DNA of 64,000 nt from Sphingomonas kyeonggiensis (GTDB lineage: Bacteria > Pseudomonadota > Alphaproteobacteria > Sphingomonadales > Sphingomonadaceae), in assembly GCF_030812785.1 (NCBI RefSeq), contig NZ_JAUSTJ010000003.1:1240001-1304000 (forward strand), written 5' to 3'. Both the position numbers and the translations under genes were made by a program. Under the pieces are notes generated by a model that worked only from the letters and a program-made list of their open reading frames with translations, had not been told where the DNA came from and made no database searches. Position 1 is the stretch's first letter; each line of letters opens with the position of its first letter. This document shows positions 50,176-58,704 of this stretch, piece after piece.

Positions 50176-51485
50176 TGCGTACCCTGGCGACTGCGCTTGC
50201 TCTGCTGGCCCTGACCGCGGCACCCGCCGCGGCACAGGGGCTTTCCAAGGCCGAGAAGGTGATCGACCGCACCGTCGATGCCGAGTTCGAGCGCTCCGTG
50301 GCTTTGCTCGCCCGGCTGGTCGATCAGAATAGCGGCACGCTCAACCTCGACGGCGTCACCAGGGTCGGCGAGATGATGCGCGCCGAACTCGAGCCGCTCG
50401 GCTTCGCGATCAGCTGGAAGCCGATGGGCGAAGTGCAGCGCGCGGGCCATTTGATCGCCGTCCACAAGGGCAAGCCGGGCGGAAAGCGTATCCTGTTGAT
50501 CGGCCATCTCGACACCGTGTTCGAGCTCAGCTCGCCCTTCCAGAAGTTCGTCCGCACCGGCGACAAGGCCGAAGGGCCGGGCGCTGGCGACGACAAGGGC
50601 GGCATGGTCGTGATCGTCTCCGCGCTCAGGGCGATGCAGGCGGCAGGCACGCTCAAGGACGTCAATATCGAGATCGTGCTGACCGGCGACGAGGAGGATG
50701 CCGGCAGCCCGCTCAGCATCTCGCGCGCCGACCTGATCGCCGCGGGTAAGCGCGCCGATGTCGCGCTCGATTTCGAGGGCCTGGTGATCGACGGCGGCAA
50801 GGATATGGGTTCGATTGCCCGCCGCTCGGTGACTGACTGGCGGATCACCGCGAGCGGCAAGACCGGCCACAGCTCGCTGATCTTCACCTCCCAGTTCGGC
50901 GATGGCGCGATCAACGAACTCGCGCGGATCCTGGCGACGTTCCGCAAGGAGCTGCCCGAACCCAATCTGACCTTCAACGCGGGTGTGATCGCCGGCGGTG
51001 CCCGGGCCGAGATCGACGAGAGCGGCAATGCCAAGGCGGGCGGCAAGACCAACATCATCGCCGCCACCGCGGTCGCCACCGGCGACTTCCGCACGCTGAG
51101 CGTCGAGCAGACCGAGCGGGTCCGCGCCAAGATGGAGGCGATCGTCGCCGCGCATGCGCCTGGCACCGATGCGAAGATCGAGTTCGGCGAAGGCTATCCG
51201 GCGATGGCGCCGACCGAGGGCAACAAGGCGCTGCTCGCCGCGCTCAACGGCGTGAACCGCGACCTGGGCCTCCAGAAGATGGCGCCGCTCGATCCGCTCA
51301 AGCGCGGAGCGGGGGATGTGTCCTTCGTCGCGCATGATGTGGACAGCCTGGCCGGGCTTGGCACCTATAGCACCGGCGATCATGCGCCGGGCGAGACGGT
51401 CGACCTCGCCAGCATCCGCCGGCAGGCCAAGCGCGCGGCGATCCTGATCAGCCGCCTTGGCACCGGCCGCACCGCGCGGCGCTAA
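50175..51485 (+). CDS. Secreted M20 metallopeptidase, glutamate carboxypeptidase-like
   Basis: 436 residues from ATG 50175 overlapping the receptor stop. Signal peptide to AAAQ (about 21). The zinc and catalytic residues of the M20 family can be placed: H111 and D113 (IGHLDTVFE), bridging D139 (GAGDDKGG), catalytic E173 with ligand E174 (LTGDEEDAG) and a late His (STGDHAPGE). The LDTVF and GxGDDKGG segments resemble Pseudomonas carboxypeptidase G2, which removes C-terminal glutamate. With dgcN/dgcA nearby, a role in freeing glutamate in the periplasm is likely. Confidence 0.88.
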   Translation: MRTLATALALLALTAAPAAAQGLSKAEKVIDRTVDAEFERSVALLARLVDQNSGTLNLDGVTRVGEMMRAELEPLGFAISWKPMGEVQRAGHLIAVHKGKPGGKRILLIGHLDTVFELSSPFQKFVRTGDKAEGPGAGDDKGGMVVIVSALRAMQAAGTLKDVNIEIVLTGDEEDAGSPLSISRADLIAAGKRADVALDFEGLVIDGGKDMGSIARRSVTDWRITASGKTGHSSLIFTSQFGDGAINELARILATFRKELPEPNLTFNAGVIAGGARAEIDESGNAKAGGKTNIIAATAVATGDFRTLSVEQTERVRAKMEAIVAAHAPGTDAKIEFGEGYPAMAPTEGNKALLAALNGVNRDLGLQKMAPLDPLKRGAGDVSFVAHDVDSLAGLGTYSTGDHAPGETVDLASIRRQAKRAAILISRLGTGRTARR

Positions 51486-51488
51486 CCC

Positions 51489-51671
51489 TCAGTCCTTCCG
51501 GCCGCGGACCGGCGGCAGGTTCGAGAGCTTGGTCAGCAGCAGGGGCAGGTCGCCGCTGATATAGGTGTCCGTCGGCACCGCCCAGCATTCGTCCAATGCG
51601 GCAAGCGTTGTCGCCCCGCGCCCACGCCGCGGCTGGGCACCGGGCGTCTTTCCTGTGCTGTTGATCGGCAT
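51489..51671 (-). CDS. Possible small protein, 60 residues
   Basis: Begins MPINSTGKTPGAQPRRG and ends LTKLSNLPPVRGRKD. Third codon positions are mostly G or C, like the real genes around it. It has a weak purine-rich site (GAGAGCGGA) directly before the ATG. It lies just downstream of a hairpin with TTTTGTTTT, so it may have no promoter. I know no relative. It could be noise or a small conserved protein. Confidence 0.3.
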   Translation of the reverse strand: MPINSTGKTPGAQPRRGRGATTLAALDECWAVPTDTYISGDLPLLLTKLSNLPPVRGRKD

Positions 51672-51681
51672 TCCGCTCTCG

Positions 51682-51722
51682 AAAACAAAATGGACCAGGC
51701 CCGCCGGTCAATACCGGCGGGC
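51682..51722 (-). terminator. Strong hairpin, minus-strand terminator-like
   Basis: Perfect 10-base stem GCCCGCCGGT/ACCGGCGGGC with loop CAAT; on the minus strand TTTTGTTTT follows eight bases later. Confidence 0.55.
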
Positions 51723-51775
51723 GCTGGCCCTGGAACCCTAGAACGTCGTCCCGCAGGATCGGGTTCCCATCGCGA

Positions 51776-51815
51776 TAACAACAAAACAGGTTGGCGATGC
51801 GTGGCACCGCCAACC
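51776..51815 (-). terminator. Rho-independent terminator of TonB receptor 3
   Basis: On the minus strand an 8-base stem GGTTGGCG/CGCCAACC with an 11-base loop is followed by TGTTTTGTTGTT. It is 24 bases after the receptor stop. Confidence 0.7.
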
Positions 51816-51839
51816 CGAGGGGACATCGCTTGGGGGCAA

Positions 51840-54839
51840 TCAGAATTTCAGGCGGACACCGACACGATAGGTGCGGCCGAGCGTGTCGTAGAGCGCCGGA
51901 TTGACGTCGAGGCCGGTATTGGTCTGCGGCGACGGCTCCGGATCGTGGTCGAAGAGGTTGTCGACCTTGAAGAACGACGTGATGTTGTCGTTGATGTCGA
52001 GCGTGCCGCCGACGTCGACATAGAAGGCACCCTTCATCTTGTTGTAGTCGATCGTCGGGTGGTTGCCGGTCGAGGCCGGGCAGCCGGTGGTGCAGACGAC
52101 ATATTGGTTGCCGATCACACCGTCGCTGAACCAGCGCTCCGTCACGCTTAGGCTGAACCGGTCATTGGCGTAGGTCTGCACCGCCAGCCACTTCCAGTCC
52201 GGCGTGTTGCCGCTGTTGGCGCCCGCCTGGTCGACCGTGTCGACCCCGGCGATGCCGGCGCGGACGAGGAATTCCTGCACATGCGTGCCGAGTGCGCGCA
52301 GCGTGAAGCTGCCCGGCAGGCCCAGCGGCCGCTGCCACTGATAGCTCGCCTCGATGTCGAACCCGCTGGTCTTCCACGACGCCAGGTTGAACGGCTGGAC
52401 GTTGATGAAATTGCCGCCCTGCACCGGGCTGTTCAGCACGAAGCCGCCGCAGAAGGCCTGGTTGCCGTCGAAGCAGAACTGGACGATCTGCTGCGCCGAC
52501 AGGCTGGAGATCACCCCGCTAAGCTTGATCGTGTAGTAATCGACCGAGATGTTCAGCCCCGGCAGCCAGGACGGCCGCGAGAGGACGATGCCGACTTCGG
52601 TGTTGCGCGCGATTTCCGGCTTCAGATTGGGATTGCCGATCGTGTTCTGGAACGCCTGCACCGCGCCGGCGGGCGGGAACGGGTTGTTGAAGCTGGGCAG
52701 CGTCGTCACGGTCGGTGCCGCGAACAGCTCGGAGAGGTTCGGTGCGCGGACGTCGCGCGAGGTCACCGCGCGTAGGCGGATGCCGTCGAGCGGGGTTTCC
52801 CAGGTGCCGCCGATCTTCCACGCCCAGACCGTGCCCGAGGTGCTGTAGTGCGTCACGCGGCCCGCGCCGTTCAGGTTGGCGCTGCCGATGCCGTCGCCCT
52901 TGAACAGCGGCAGGTTGAGCTCGAGGAAGCCCTCGTACACGTCATACTTGCCGCCGCCATTCTTGTAGTTGCCGGCCGCCCAGTTGCTGCCCAGGGTGGA
53001 GTTGAGCAGCGGATCCGCCGGATAGTCGGCGTTGTTCGGGCTGATCGACGAGACGCCGGCGCCATAGGCATCGGCGTTCACCCGGTAATATTCCTTGCGA
53101 TATTCGCCGCCGAACGCGACCGAGAGCGGGCCGGCCCACAAGTCGAACGGCTCGCCCGAGAAGTTGATGCTGGCGACGTCCTGGGTAAGCTTGGTGTGCT
53201 GGAACGGCCCGTTCTCCGGCGTGACATAGGCGAGCGCGGAGGCGGTCGGGGCCACGTTGCCGAAGATGTTGATCGGCTGGCATCCCGCTGCGCGCGCGGC
53301 GGCATCGGCGCAGACGATCGCGCCGTTCAACGTGATCGCGTTGGTCGCGGCGACGTAGCGGTTCTGCAGCACGATATCCTCGACATTGATGTCGGAGATG
53401 GTGGTGCCATGTTCGTAATAGGCGTCGTAGCGCCAGCCGCCGCCAATCTCGCCCTTGGCGCCGACGACGAAGCGATATTGCCGCCGGTCGGTGAACACCT
53501 TGGGATCGGGGAAGTTGGCATTGGCCGAGCCGAAGCCGAACGAGGTGATGCCGGCCTGGGTGCAGCGGTCCTTCACCAACTGCGGCACATAGGGATTGGC
53601 GCACTGCACCGTCAGGCTCGCCCGGTTATAGCCCGGGCTCGGCTGGTTGCTGGTCTTCACCTGCGCGATGTTGGCGGTGAAGTAGAGCTCGTTGTTCGGG
53701 GCGAAGTCGAAGCCGATCCGGCTGAAGCCGTTGATGCGCTCCAGCGCCGACTTGAGCGAGGCGCCGCTGCCCGGCGCGCCCGACAGGTCGCCGCCGACGC
53801 AGAAGGCATTGCCGGAGAAGCAGCCGGTGACGCCGCCGGCGCCGTTGGGCACGCCGCCCGAGCCATAGGCGAAGTTGTAGGGCTGGCCGGCCGCGTCGAA
53901 CGCGATGCCCTGAAGCGGGCCGTTGTTGATCAGGCCGTAGCGGGCGTACTGATAGGGCTGCGCATAGTCGCGGTAGCGGAACTGCGGCAGGCCGTTGTTG
54001 GTCTGGCCGGTGTTGACCAGCGTGGTCGCGCGATACCAGTCGCGGCTGCCGGCAAGATCGGTGCCGAAATCGCCGGGGCCGACGCCGTCCTCATGATCAT
54101 ATTCGCCGCTGACGATCAGGTGCAGGCGATCGTCGAACAGCGAGCCGCCCCAGGCGGCCTGGGCCATGATCTGCTTGTCGTCGCCATAGCGGGTGATGCC
54201 GCCCTGGACATTGGCCTTGAATCCCTTGAACCGCGTGTCGGTGATGAAGTTGACCACGCCGCCGACCGCGTCCGAGCCATAGGAGGCCGAGGCGCCGCCA
54301 TTGACCACGTCGACGCGCTTGACCAGCAGCTGCGGGAACATGCTGATGTCGGGAACGCCGGTCACGTTCGCGCCGACGACGCGCTGGCCGTCGAGCAGGG
54401 TGAGGGTACGGATCGCGCCCAGGCCGCGCAGCGAGAAGGAGCTGAGGCCCTGCTGGCCGCTCGAAGTGCTGAACGTTCCGGTGGCGGCACCGGTCGAGCC
54501 CTGCAGCGAGGGTAGCTGGACCACGGTGTTGAAGATGTTGGGCGAGGCGGTCCGCTCGATATCCTCGCCGCCGATCACCGTGGTAGGCGTCGGTGCGGTG
54601 AAGCCGCTCGTCAGGATGCGGGTGCCGGTGACGATGATCTGGCCGCCGGCATCGGGCTCGCTCTGCTCGGCGGGGGCGGGAGCCTCCTGGCTCTCTGCCG
54701 TCGGTGCCGGGGCCGGTGCGGGCGTCGTCTGGGCGGCGGCAGGCGTGGCCGCCAGTGCCATGGCGAGCACCGCGAGGCTGGTAGCGGTACCAGAAAGCGC
54801 GGTCAGCCTGCGGCGATCAACGGTAGGTGCGATCATCAT
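51840..54839 (-). CDS. TonB-dependent receptor of the carbohydrate island
   Basis: 999 residues from ATG 54839 (GAAGGGGATGG upstream). Signal peptide to AAAQ, a long Pro/Ala linker, plug with QIIVTGTRILTSGFTAPTPT, LRGLGAIRTLTLLDGQR and GGASASYGSDAVGGVVNFIT, barrel ending DTLGRTYRVGVRLKF (terminal Phe). It follows the pectate-lyase-fold gene on the same strand by 121 bases, a gap that contains a 24-base palindrome. It probably imports the oligosaccharide released by the neighbouring secreted enzymes. Confidence 0.93.
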   Translation of the reverse strand: MMIAPTVDRRRLTALSGTATSLAVLAMALAATPAAAQTTPAPAPAPTAESQEAPAPAEQSEPDAGGQIIVTGTRILTSGFTAPTPTTVIGGEDIERTASPNIFNTVVQLPSLQGSTGAATGTFSTSSGQQGLSSFSLRGLGAIRTLTLLDGQRVVGANVTGVPDISMFPQLLVKRVDVVNGGASASYGSDAVGGVVNFITDTRFKGFKANVQGGITRYGDDKQIMAQAAWGGSLFDDRLHLIVSGEYDHEDGVGPGDFGTDLAGSRDWYRATTLVNTGQTNNGLPQFRYRDYAQPYQYARYGLINNGPLQGIAFDAAGQPYNFAYGSGGVPNGAGGVTGCFSGNAFCVGGDLSGAPGSGASLKSALERINGFSRIGFDFAPNNELYFTANIAQVKTSNQPSPGYNRASLTVQCANPYVPQLVKDRCTQAGITSFGFGSANANFPDPKVFTDRRQYRFVVGAKGEIGGGWRYDAYYEHGTTISDINVEDIVLQNRYVAATNAITLNGAIVCADAAARAAGCQPINIFGNVAPTASALAYVTPENGPFQHTKLTQDVASINFSGEPFDLWAGPLSVAFGGEYRKEYYRVNADAYGAGVSSISPNNADYPADPLLNSTLGSNWAAGNYKNGGGKYDVYEGFLELNLPLFKGDGIGSANLNGAGRVTHYSTSGTVWAWKIGGTWETPLDGIRLRAVTSRDVRAPNLSELFAAPTVTTLPSFNNPFPPAGAVQAFQNTIGNPNLKPEIARNTEVGIVLSRPSWLPGLNISVDYYTIKLSGVISSLSAQQIVQFCFDGNQAFCGGFVLNSPVQGGNFINVQPFNLASWKTSGFDIEASYQWQRPLGLPGSFTLRALGTHVQEFLVRAGIAGVDTVDQAGANSGNTPDWKWLAVQTYANDRFSLSVTERWFSDGVIGNQYVVCTTGCPASTGNHPTIDYNKMKGAFYVDVGGTLDINDNITSFFKVDNLFDHDPEPSPQTNTGLDVNPALYDTLGRTYRVGVRLKF

Positions 54840-54919
54840 CCATCCCCTTCGTTCGGCGCCGCCTTTCGAGAGGCAGTTCGCCATTGTCTTCGCGCTTTAG
54901 CCCATCAAGGGGTGCCCAA

Positions 54920-54943
54920 CATCTACGACCATGGTCGCAGATG
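54920..54943. promoter_or_regulatory. 24-base palindrome upstream of TonB receptor 3
   Basis: CATCTACGACC and GGTCGCAGATG arms around AT; the two halves match at all but one position. The inner core CGAC-CATG-GTCG resembles the site at 58087-58100. It lies 81 bases upstream of the receptor start. Confidence 0.55.
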
Positions 54944-54960
54944 CCGGGCGGGGGTGGGGA

Positions 54961-57900
54961 TCAGGGGCGCGCCGTGTAGAGCGCGTGATGCGTGAGGATG
55001 AACAGGGTGCGGCCGTCGGGGCCGCCGAAGAGCAGCTGCAGCGGCCGCTCGGGCACGTCGATCCGGCCCGCCTCGCTTCCGTCGGCCGCGTAGACGAAGA
55101 CCTGGCCGTTCGCGACATAGACGCGGCCGTCCGGCCCCGCCGCGACGCTCTCGCCGCCGCGCGCCGCGAAGGGCTTGAGGTCGGTCACCGCGCCGCCTTC
55201 GCCGAGCAGCCCGCTATAGGTGCGGTCCTCCGAGCCATTGGCGATGTAGATCCGTTCGCCGACCTTGCCGGTGACCCAGCCATAGGTGTCGAGCGTGTCC
55301 GAGAAGCGCCAGCCGAGATGGTTGCTCGGCCCCTGCTGCCACACCCTGAACGCGGGCAGCACCAGCGAACCGTCGGGGGAGACATATTCGCGCGTCTTGG
55401 GCGCCGCGATGTCGCGCGCGAACATCTCGGCGAGCGTGGTGAAATGATCGGTCGCCGCGTCATACTGGTCGCGGAACTCGCCATTGTTCCAGAAGCTGCC
55501 GGGCAGGGCGACGCGGGCCCTGGCGCGATCCTTGGTCGCGGTCGGCGCGATCGGCTTCACGTCCTGGGGCTCGCCTGGCTTGATGCTGTAGACCGTGGCC
55601 TCGGGTCCGTCCGACGACAGCACCAGCAGATTGCCCGAGCCGTCGACTGCAAGGTTGATCGGATCGAGCGGGGCATCGGCGACCACAGACAGGCCTTCCT
55701 TTGCCGACCAGCCATGGATGCGGTGGAACTGGCGATCGACGAAATAGAGCTTGCCCGACGCGTCCACCGCGCCGCCGCCCAGCGCATAGAAGCCCTGGGC
55801 GAGCTGCTCGACCGGCACCAGCGAAGGCGTTGCGGCGGGGGCGGGTGTGTCGGTCACGTCGAGCACGGCGAACTCGCGCTCGCGCACTTCGAGCCCGCGC
55901 GTCACGTCCTGGATGGCATTGGCGTACGGGTATTTGCTGGCGCGCAGATAGGTGCCGCAGCCATTGGCGTCGCAGGTCGAGAAGCCGCTCTCGGCATTCA
56001 CATGGACGTTGCGGAAGCGGATGTCCTTCGATCCGTAGAGCTTCACCGCAGCGCGCGCCGGCTGGAGCGAGCGGGTGACGCGGTAGCCGTGGAAATTGGC
56101 GAACAGGATGTCGCTCGAATTGCGTACTTCCAGCGCGATCGTGTTGCGGCTCTCTCCGGCCTCTTCCTCGGTCTGCGGCGCCAGGAACTCCCAGCCCTTC
56201 ACCCGGTCGAGGACGATCTCGGCGCGCAGGTGATGCTCGGCGGACATCTGGTAGACGATCCCCGGCGTGCTGGTGTCCGACACGTACAGCCCGGCCTGGG
56301 CATAGGTGTTGGGCGTCCATAGCCCGTTGAAGGTACCGCCGCCGCCATCGGTGACCCACAGGCTGGCATATTGGCCGTCCCAGCGCTTCTTCGGATCGGC
56401 ATCGGCGGTGTGGTTGGCGTTGTACGGATCGAAGCGGCTGCCATCGGCGAGGTTGGTGCCGTGGCCGCCCTGGAACTTGATGTCGTCGACCAGCGACTTC
56501 TCGCCGGCGCGCCACAGCAGGCCGGTCGCACGCGGGTTCACTCCGCCGGTGAACAGGCCGAGGCCGGAGACGATCGCGTCGCCCCCCTTGGCGCTCTCGA
56601 CCAGCGCCTTGGCCGGGCCGACGCCGCGATAGGCGGGCGTATCGTCGGCGAGGACGATCTGGGTAAGGCTGGGGTGCAGGCCGATCAGCACGCTGTCCGG
56701 TCGCAGCCGCAGCGTGTCGCTGACCTTGTAGAAGCCGGTGGGGAAATAGACGACACGGTTGGTGTCGATCGCCTTCTGGATCGCGGCGGTGTCGTCGGTC
56801 TTGTCGTCCCCCTTGGCGCCGAGCGACCGGACATTGGCCCAGGCCGATACGGCGGGGAAGGCGCGGATCGCGGCGTCGCGGCGGCGGGGCAGGGCGCCGA
56901 TCGGCGCGGCGTCCATGCGGGTCGCGAAGCTGCCTGGCTGGCCGAGCCCGGCGAGGGTGAGGCCATAGGTGAATTCCTTGACCCGGTAACGCGGGGCGGG
57001 GCCGGCGACGGTCTTGCCGCTGTCGCGGAAGCGGGCGAACACCGGGGTCCCGGTCGCCACCGCATTGTCGAAGCCGATCTGGGTATAGGCATTGCCTTCA
57101 TTGCTGATGATCACGCCGGCCTTGGCGACATTCTCGAAGCGCACGTCCTTGCCCCACAGCCAGTCGCCATAGCCCTTGTCGATTTCGATCCCGACAGGGG
57201 TGTCGCGGAACACCGTGTTGACCAAGGTCAATCCCGCCTCATGCTCGCGGATCGCGGCGTCGCGCTGCCCCTCGAAGGTGGAATCGAGCAAGGTGTACTG
57301 CCAGGCGGGCGAGGTCTTCTCGGCCAGGATGCCGTAGCGCCCGCCGAAGAAGCGCAGGTTCATGCCGAGATTGCCGACCTGGTAGATGCCGGCCAGGCCG
57401 GAGCCCAGGTGGAAGTCGATATGGGCGAGATAGGCGTGCTGCGCGGTGTGGAAGCGCACGCCGGTCGCCGCCGGGTTGCCCGCGCCGATCTCGAAATCGA
57501 CATTCGCCATCGAGGAATAGAAGGTCCCCGAATTGGCGTCGGCGATATCGGGATTGAACGGCACGCTGGTCGGCGGGGGCACCGGCACTCGGCCGCGCAG
57601 CGGCGATCCGCCGGGCCCGGGCGCCTTGCCGTTGGGCTGGTTGCCGGTGAAGAATATCATGCTGCCCACGCCCCGCTGGAAGCCCGGCGTGTTGGCGCCC
57701 AGGACGAAGACCGGCCGGGTCTTGCCCACCCCGAACAGCCGGACTCCCGGCCACATGTAGATCGTCCGGGTGATGCGGTGCCGGCCCGCGGGCAGGAAGA
57801 CGATGCCGCCGCCGGGCCTGGCCGCCGCCGCGTCGATCGCCGCCTGGATCGCCGCGCTGTCATCGGCCACGCCGTCGCCCTTTGCCTTGACCGTGACGGC

Positions 57901-58020
57901 GGCGGGATCGGCCGGGGCAGTGGCGAAGACCGAGACCGAGCGAGCAGTCTGGGCCTCGGCGCTCGCGACCTGCATCGCCGCGACCACCACAAACCCCGCG
58001 ATCCGCATCCTGCCGTCCAT
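54961..58020 (-). CDS. Secreted pectate-lyase-fold (GH55-like) protein fused to a gluconolactonase/SMP-30-type propeller
   Basis: 1019 residues from ATG 58020 (GGGGACAGGGC upstream). Signal peptide to AEA (about 24). Two right-handed beta-helix domains of the Pectate_lyase_3/GH55 type start with KAKGDGVADDSAAIQAAID (about 44) and SLGAKGDDKTDDTAAIQKAI (about 401). From about residue 735 a beta-propeller follows, ending VPERPLQLLFGGPDGRTLFI, the hallmark end of SMP-30/gluconolactonase proteins. The helix part should bind or cut a polysaccharide, the propeller may open an aldonolactone. It diverges from gluconokinase and precedes a TonB receptor. Confidence 0.85.
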   Translation of the reverse strand: MDGRMRIAGFVVVAAMQVASAEAQTARSVSVFATAPADPAAVTVKAKGDGVADDSAAIQAAIDAAAARPGGGIVFLPAGRHRITRTIYMWPGVRLFGVGKTRPVFVLGANTPGFQRGVGSMIFFTGNQPNGKAPGPGGSPLRGRVPVPPPTSVPFNPDIADANSGTFYSSMANVDFEIGAGNPAATGVRFHTAQHAYLAHIDFHLGSGLAGIYQVGNLGMNLRFFGGRYGILAEKTSPAWQYTLLDSTFEGQRDAAIREHEAGLTLVNTVFRDTPVGIEIDKGYGDWLWGKDVRFENVAKAGVIISNEGNAYTQIGFDNAVATGTPVFARFRDSGKTVAGPAPRYRVKEFTYGLTLAGLGQPGSFATRMDAAPIGALPRRRDAAIRAFPAVSAWANVRSLGAKGDDKTDDTAAIQKAIDTNRVVYFPTGFYKVSDTLRLRPDSVLIGLHPSLTQIVLADDTPAYRGVGPAKALVESAKGGDAIVSGLGLFTGGVNPRATGLLWRAGEKSLVDDIKFQGGHGTNLADGSRFDPYNANHTADADPKKRWDGQYASLWVTDGGGGTFNGLWTPNTYAQAGLYVSDTSTPGIVYQMSAEHHLRAEIVLDRVKGWEFLAPQTEEEAGESRNTIALEVRNSSDILFANFHGYRVTRSLQPARAAVKLYGSKDIRFRNVHVNAESGFSTCDANGCGTYLRASKYPYANAIQDVTRGLEVREREFAVLDVTDTPAPAATPSLVPVEQLAQGFYALGGGAVDASGKLYFVDRQFHRIHGWSAKEGLSVVADAPLDPINLAVDGSGNLLVLSSDGPEATVYSIKPGEPQDVKPIAPTATKDRARARVALPGSFWNNGEFRDQYDAATDHFTTLAEMFARDIAAPKTREYVSPDGSLVLPAFRVWQQGPSNHLGWRFSDTLDTYGWVTGKVGERIYIANGSEDRTYSGLLGEGGAVTDLKPFAARGGESVAAGPDGRVYVANGQVFVYAADGSEAGRIDVPERPLQLLFGGPDGRTLFILTHHALYTARP

Positions 58021-58086
58021 GCCCTGTCCCCTTTTTATACTCACACGATAGCACGCGGATACGCATGCGGGGGCACCCGCGCGACC

Positions 58087-58100
58087 GCGACAAAGGTCGC
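58087..58100. promoter_or_regulatory. Palindrome in the divergent promoter of the beta-helix protein and gntK
   Basis: GCGAC-AAAG-GTCGC, perfect 5-base arms. It shares CGAC-N4-GTCG with the larger palindrome at 54920-54943 and lies between two divergent starts 157 bases apart. Confidence 0.45.
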
Positions 58101-58176
58101 AATGGTCAAAGCCGCCGCCGGCGAACATTAGCTTGCCCAACCGAAGTCGGGGAAGTTTGTGGAAGCGCAGCGAAAA

Positions 58177-58704
58177 ATGACCGGAGTGCCGTCCTTTGCC
58201 ATCGTCGTGATGGGCGTCAGCGGCTGCGGCAAGTCGACGCTGGTCGCGCACCTCGCCGCGCATCTGACCGCGCCCGCGTTCGAGGGCGACGATTTCCATG
58301 CGCCCGAGAGCGTCGCCAAGATGCGCAGCGGCCAGCCGCTCGACGATGCGGACCGCTGGCCCTGGCTCGACAGGCTGGGCGCGGCGATCGGCGCGGCGGT
58401 GCGCGCGCAGGGCATCGCGGTCGCCGCCTGCTCGGCGCTCAAGCGCAGCTATCGCGAACGGCTGGAGGCGGCCGCCGGCGTGCCCATCGCCTTCGTCCTG
58501 CTGGAAGGCGATCGCGAGGAGATCGCGCCGCGCCTGGCCGCGCGGGCCGGGCACTACATGGCGCCCAGCCTGCTCGACAGCCAGTTCGCCACGCTCGAGC
58601 GTCCCGGCGCCGACGAGCGCGCGATCGCGCTGCACTGCTATCGGCCGGTGGAGGAACTGTGCGGCGAGGTGCTCGCCTGGGCTGGGGTGGAAGCGGGCGT
58701 TTAA
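58177..58704 (+). CDS. gntK: Gluconokinase (GntK type)
   Basis: 175 residues from ATG 58177; GTG 58159 with a better GGGGAAG site would add six residues. Walker A VMGVSGCGKST, then FEGDDFHAPESVAKMRSGQP, DADRWPWLDRLG, CSALKRSYRERL and LLDSQFATLERPGADE, all matching bacterial gluconate kinases. It phosphorylates gluconate to 6-phosphogluconate for the Entner-Doudoroff or pentose phosphate route. The partner permease GntP and a FadR-type regulator follow on the opposite strand. Confidence 0.93.
   Translation: MTGVPSFAIVVMGVSGCGKSTLVAHLAAHLTAPAFEGDDFHAPESVAKMRSGQPLDDADRWPWLDRLGAAIGAAVRAQGIAVAACSALKRSYRERLEAAAGVPIAFVLLEGDREEIAPRLAARAGHYMAPSLLDSQFATLERPGADERAIALHCYRPVEELCGEVLAWAGVEAGV

Larger units (their letters stand above)
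51486..51839. other. Gap between convergent M20 and TonB-receptor genes
   Basis: 354 bases. It holds a possible 60-codon gene and two strong hairpins that read as terminators on the minus strand. Nothing else is recognisable. Confidence 0.6.

Noticed and set aside
37633..54839. A lasso peptide cluster, common in sphingomonads beside TonB receptors
   Set aside because: No asparagine-synthetase-like cyclase, B-protein or isopeptidase of the lasso type; the S51 and M20 enzymes and dgc genes point to amino acid catabolism.
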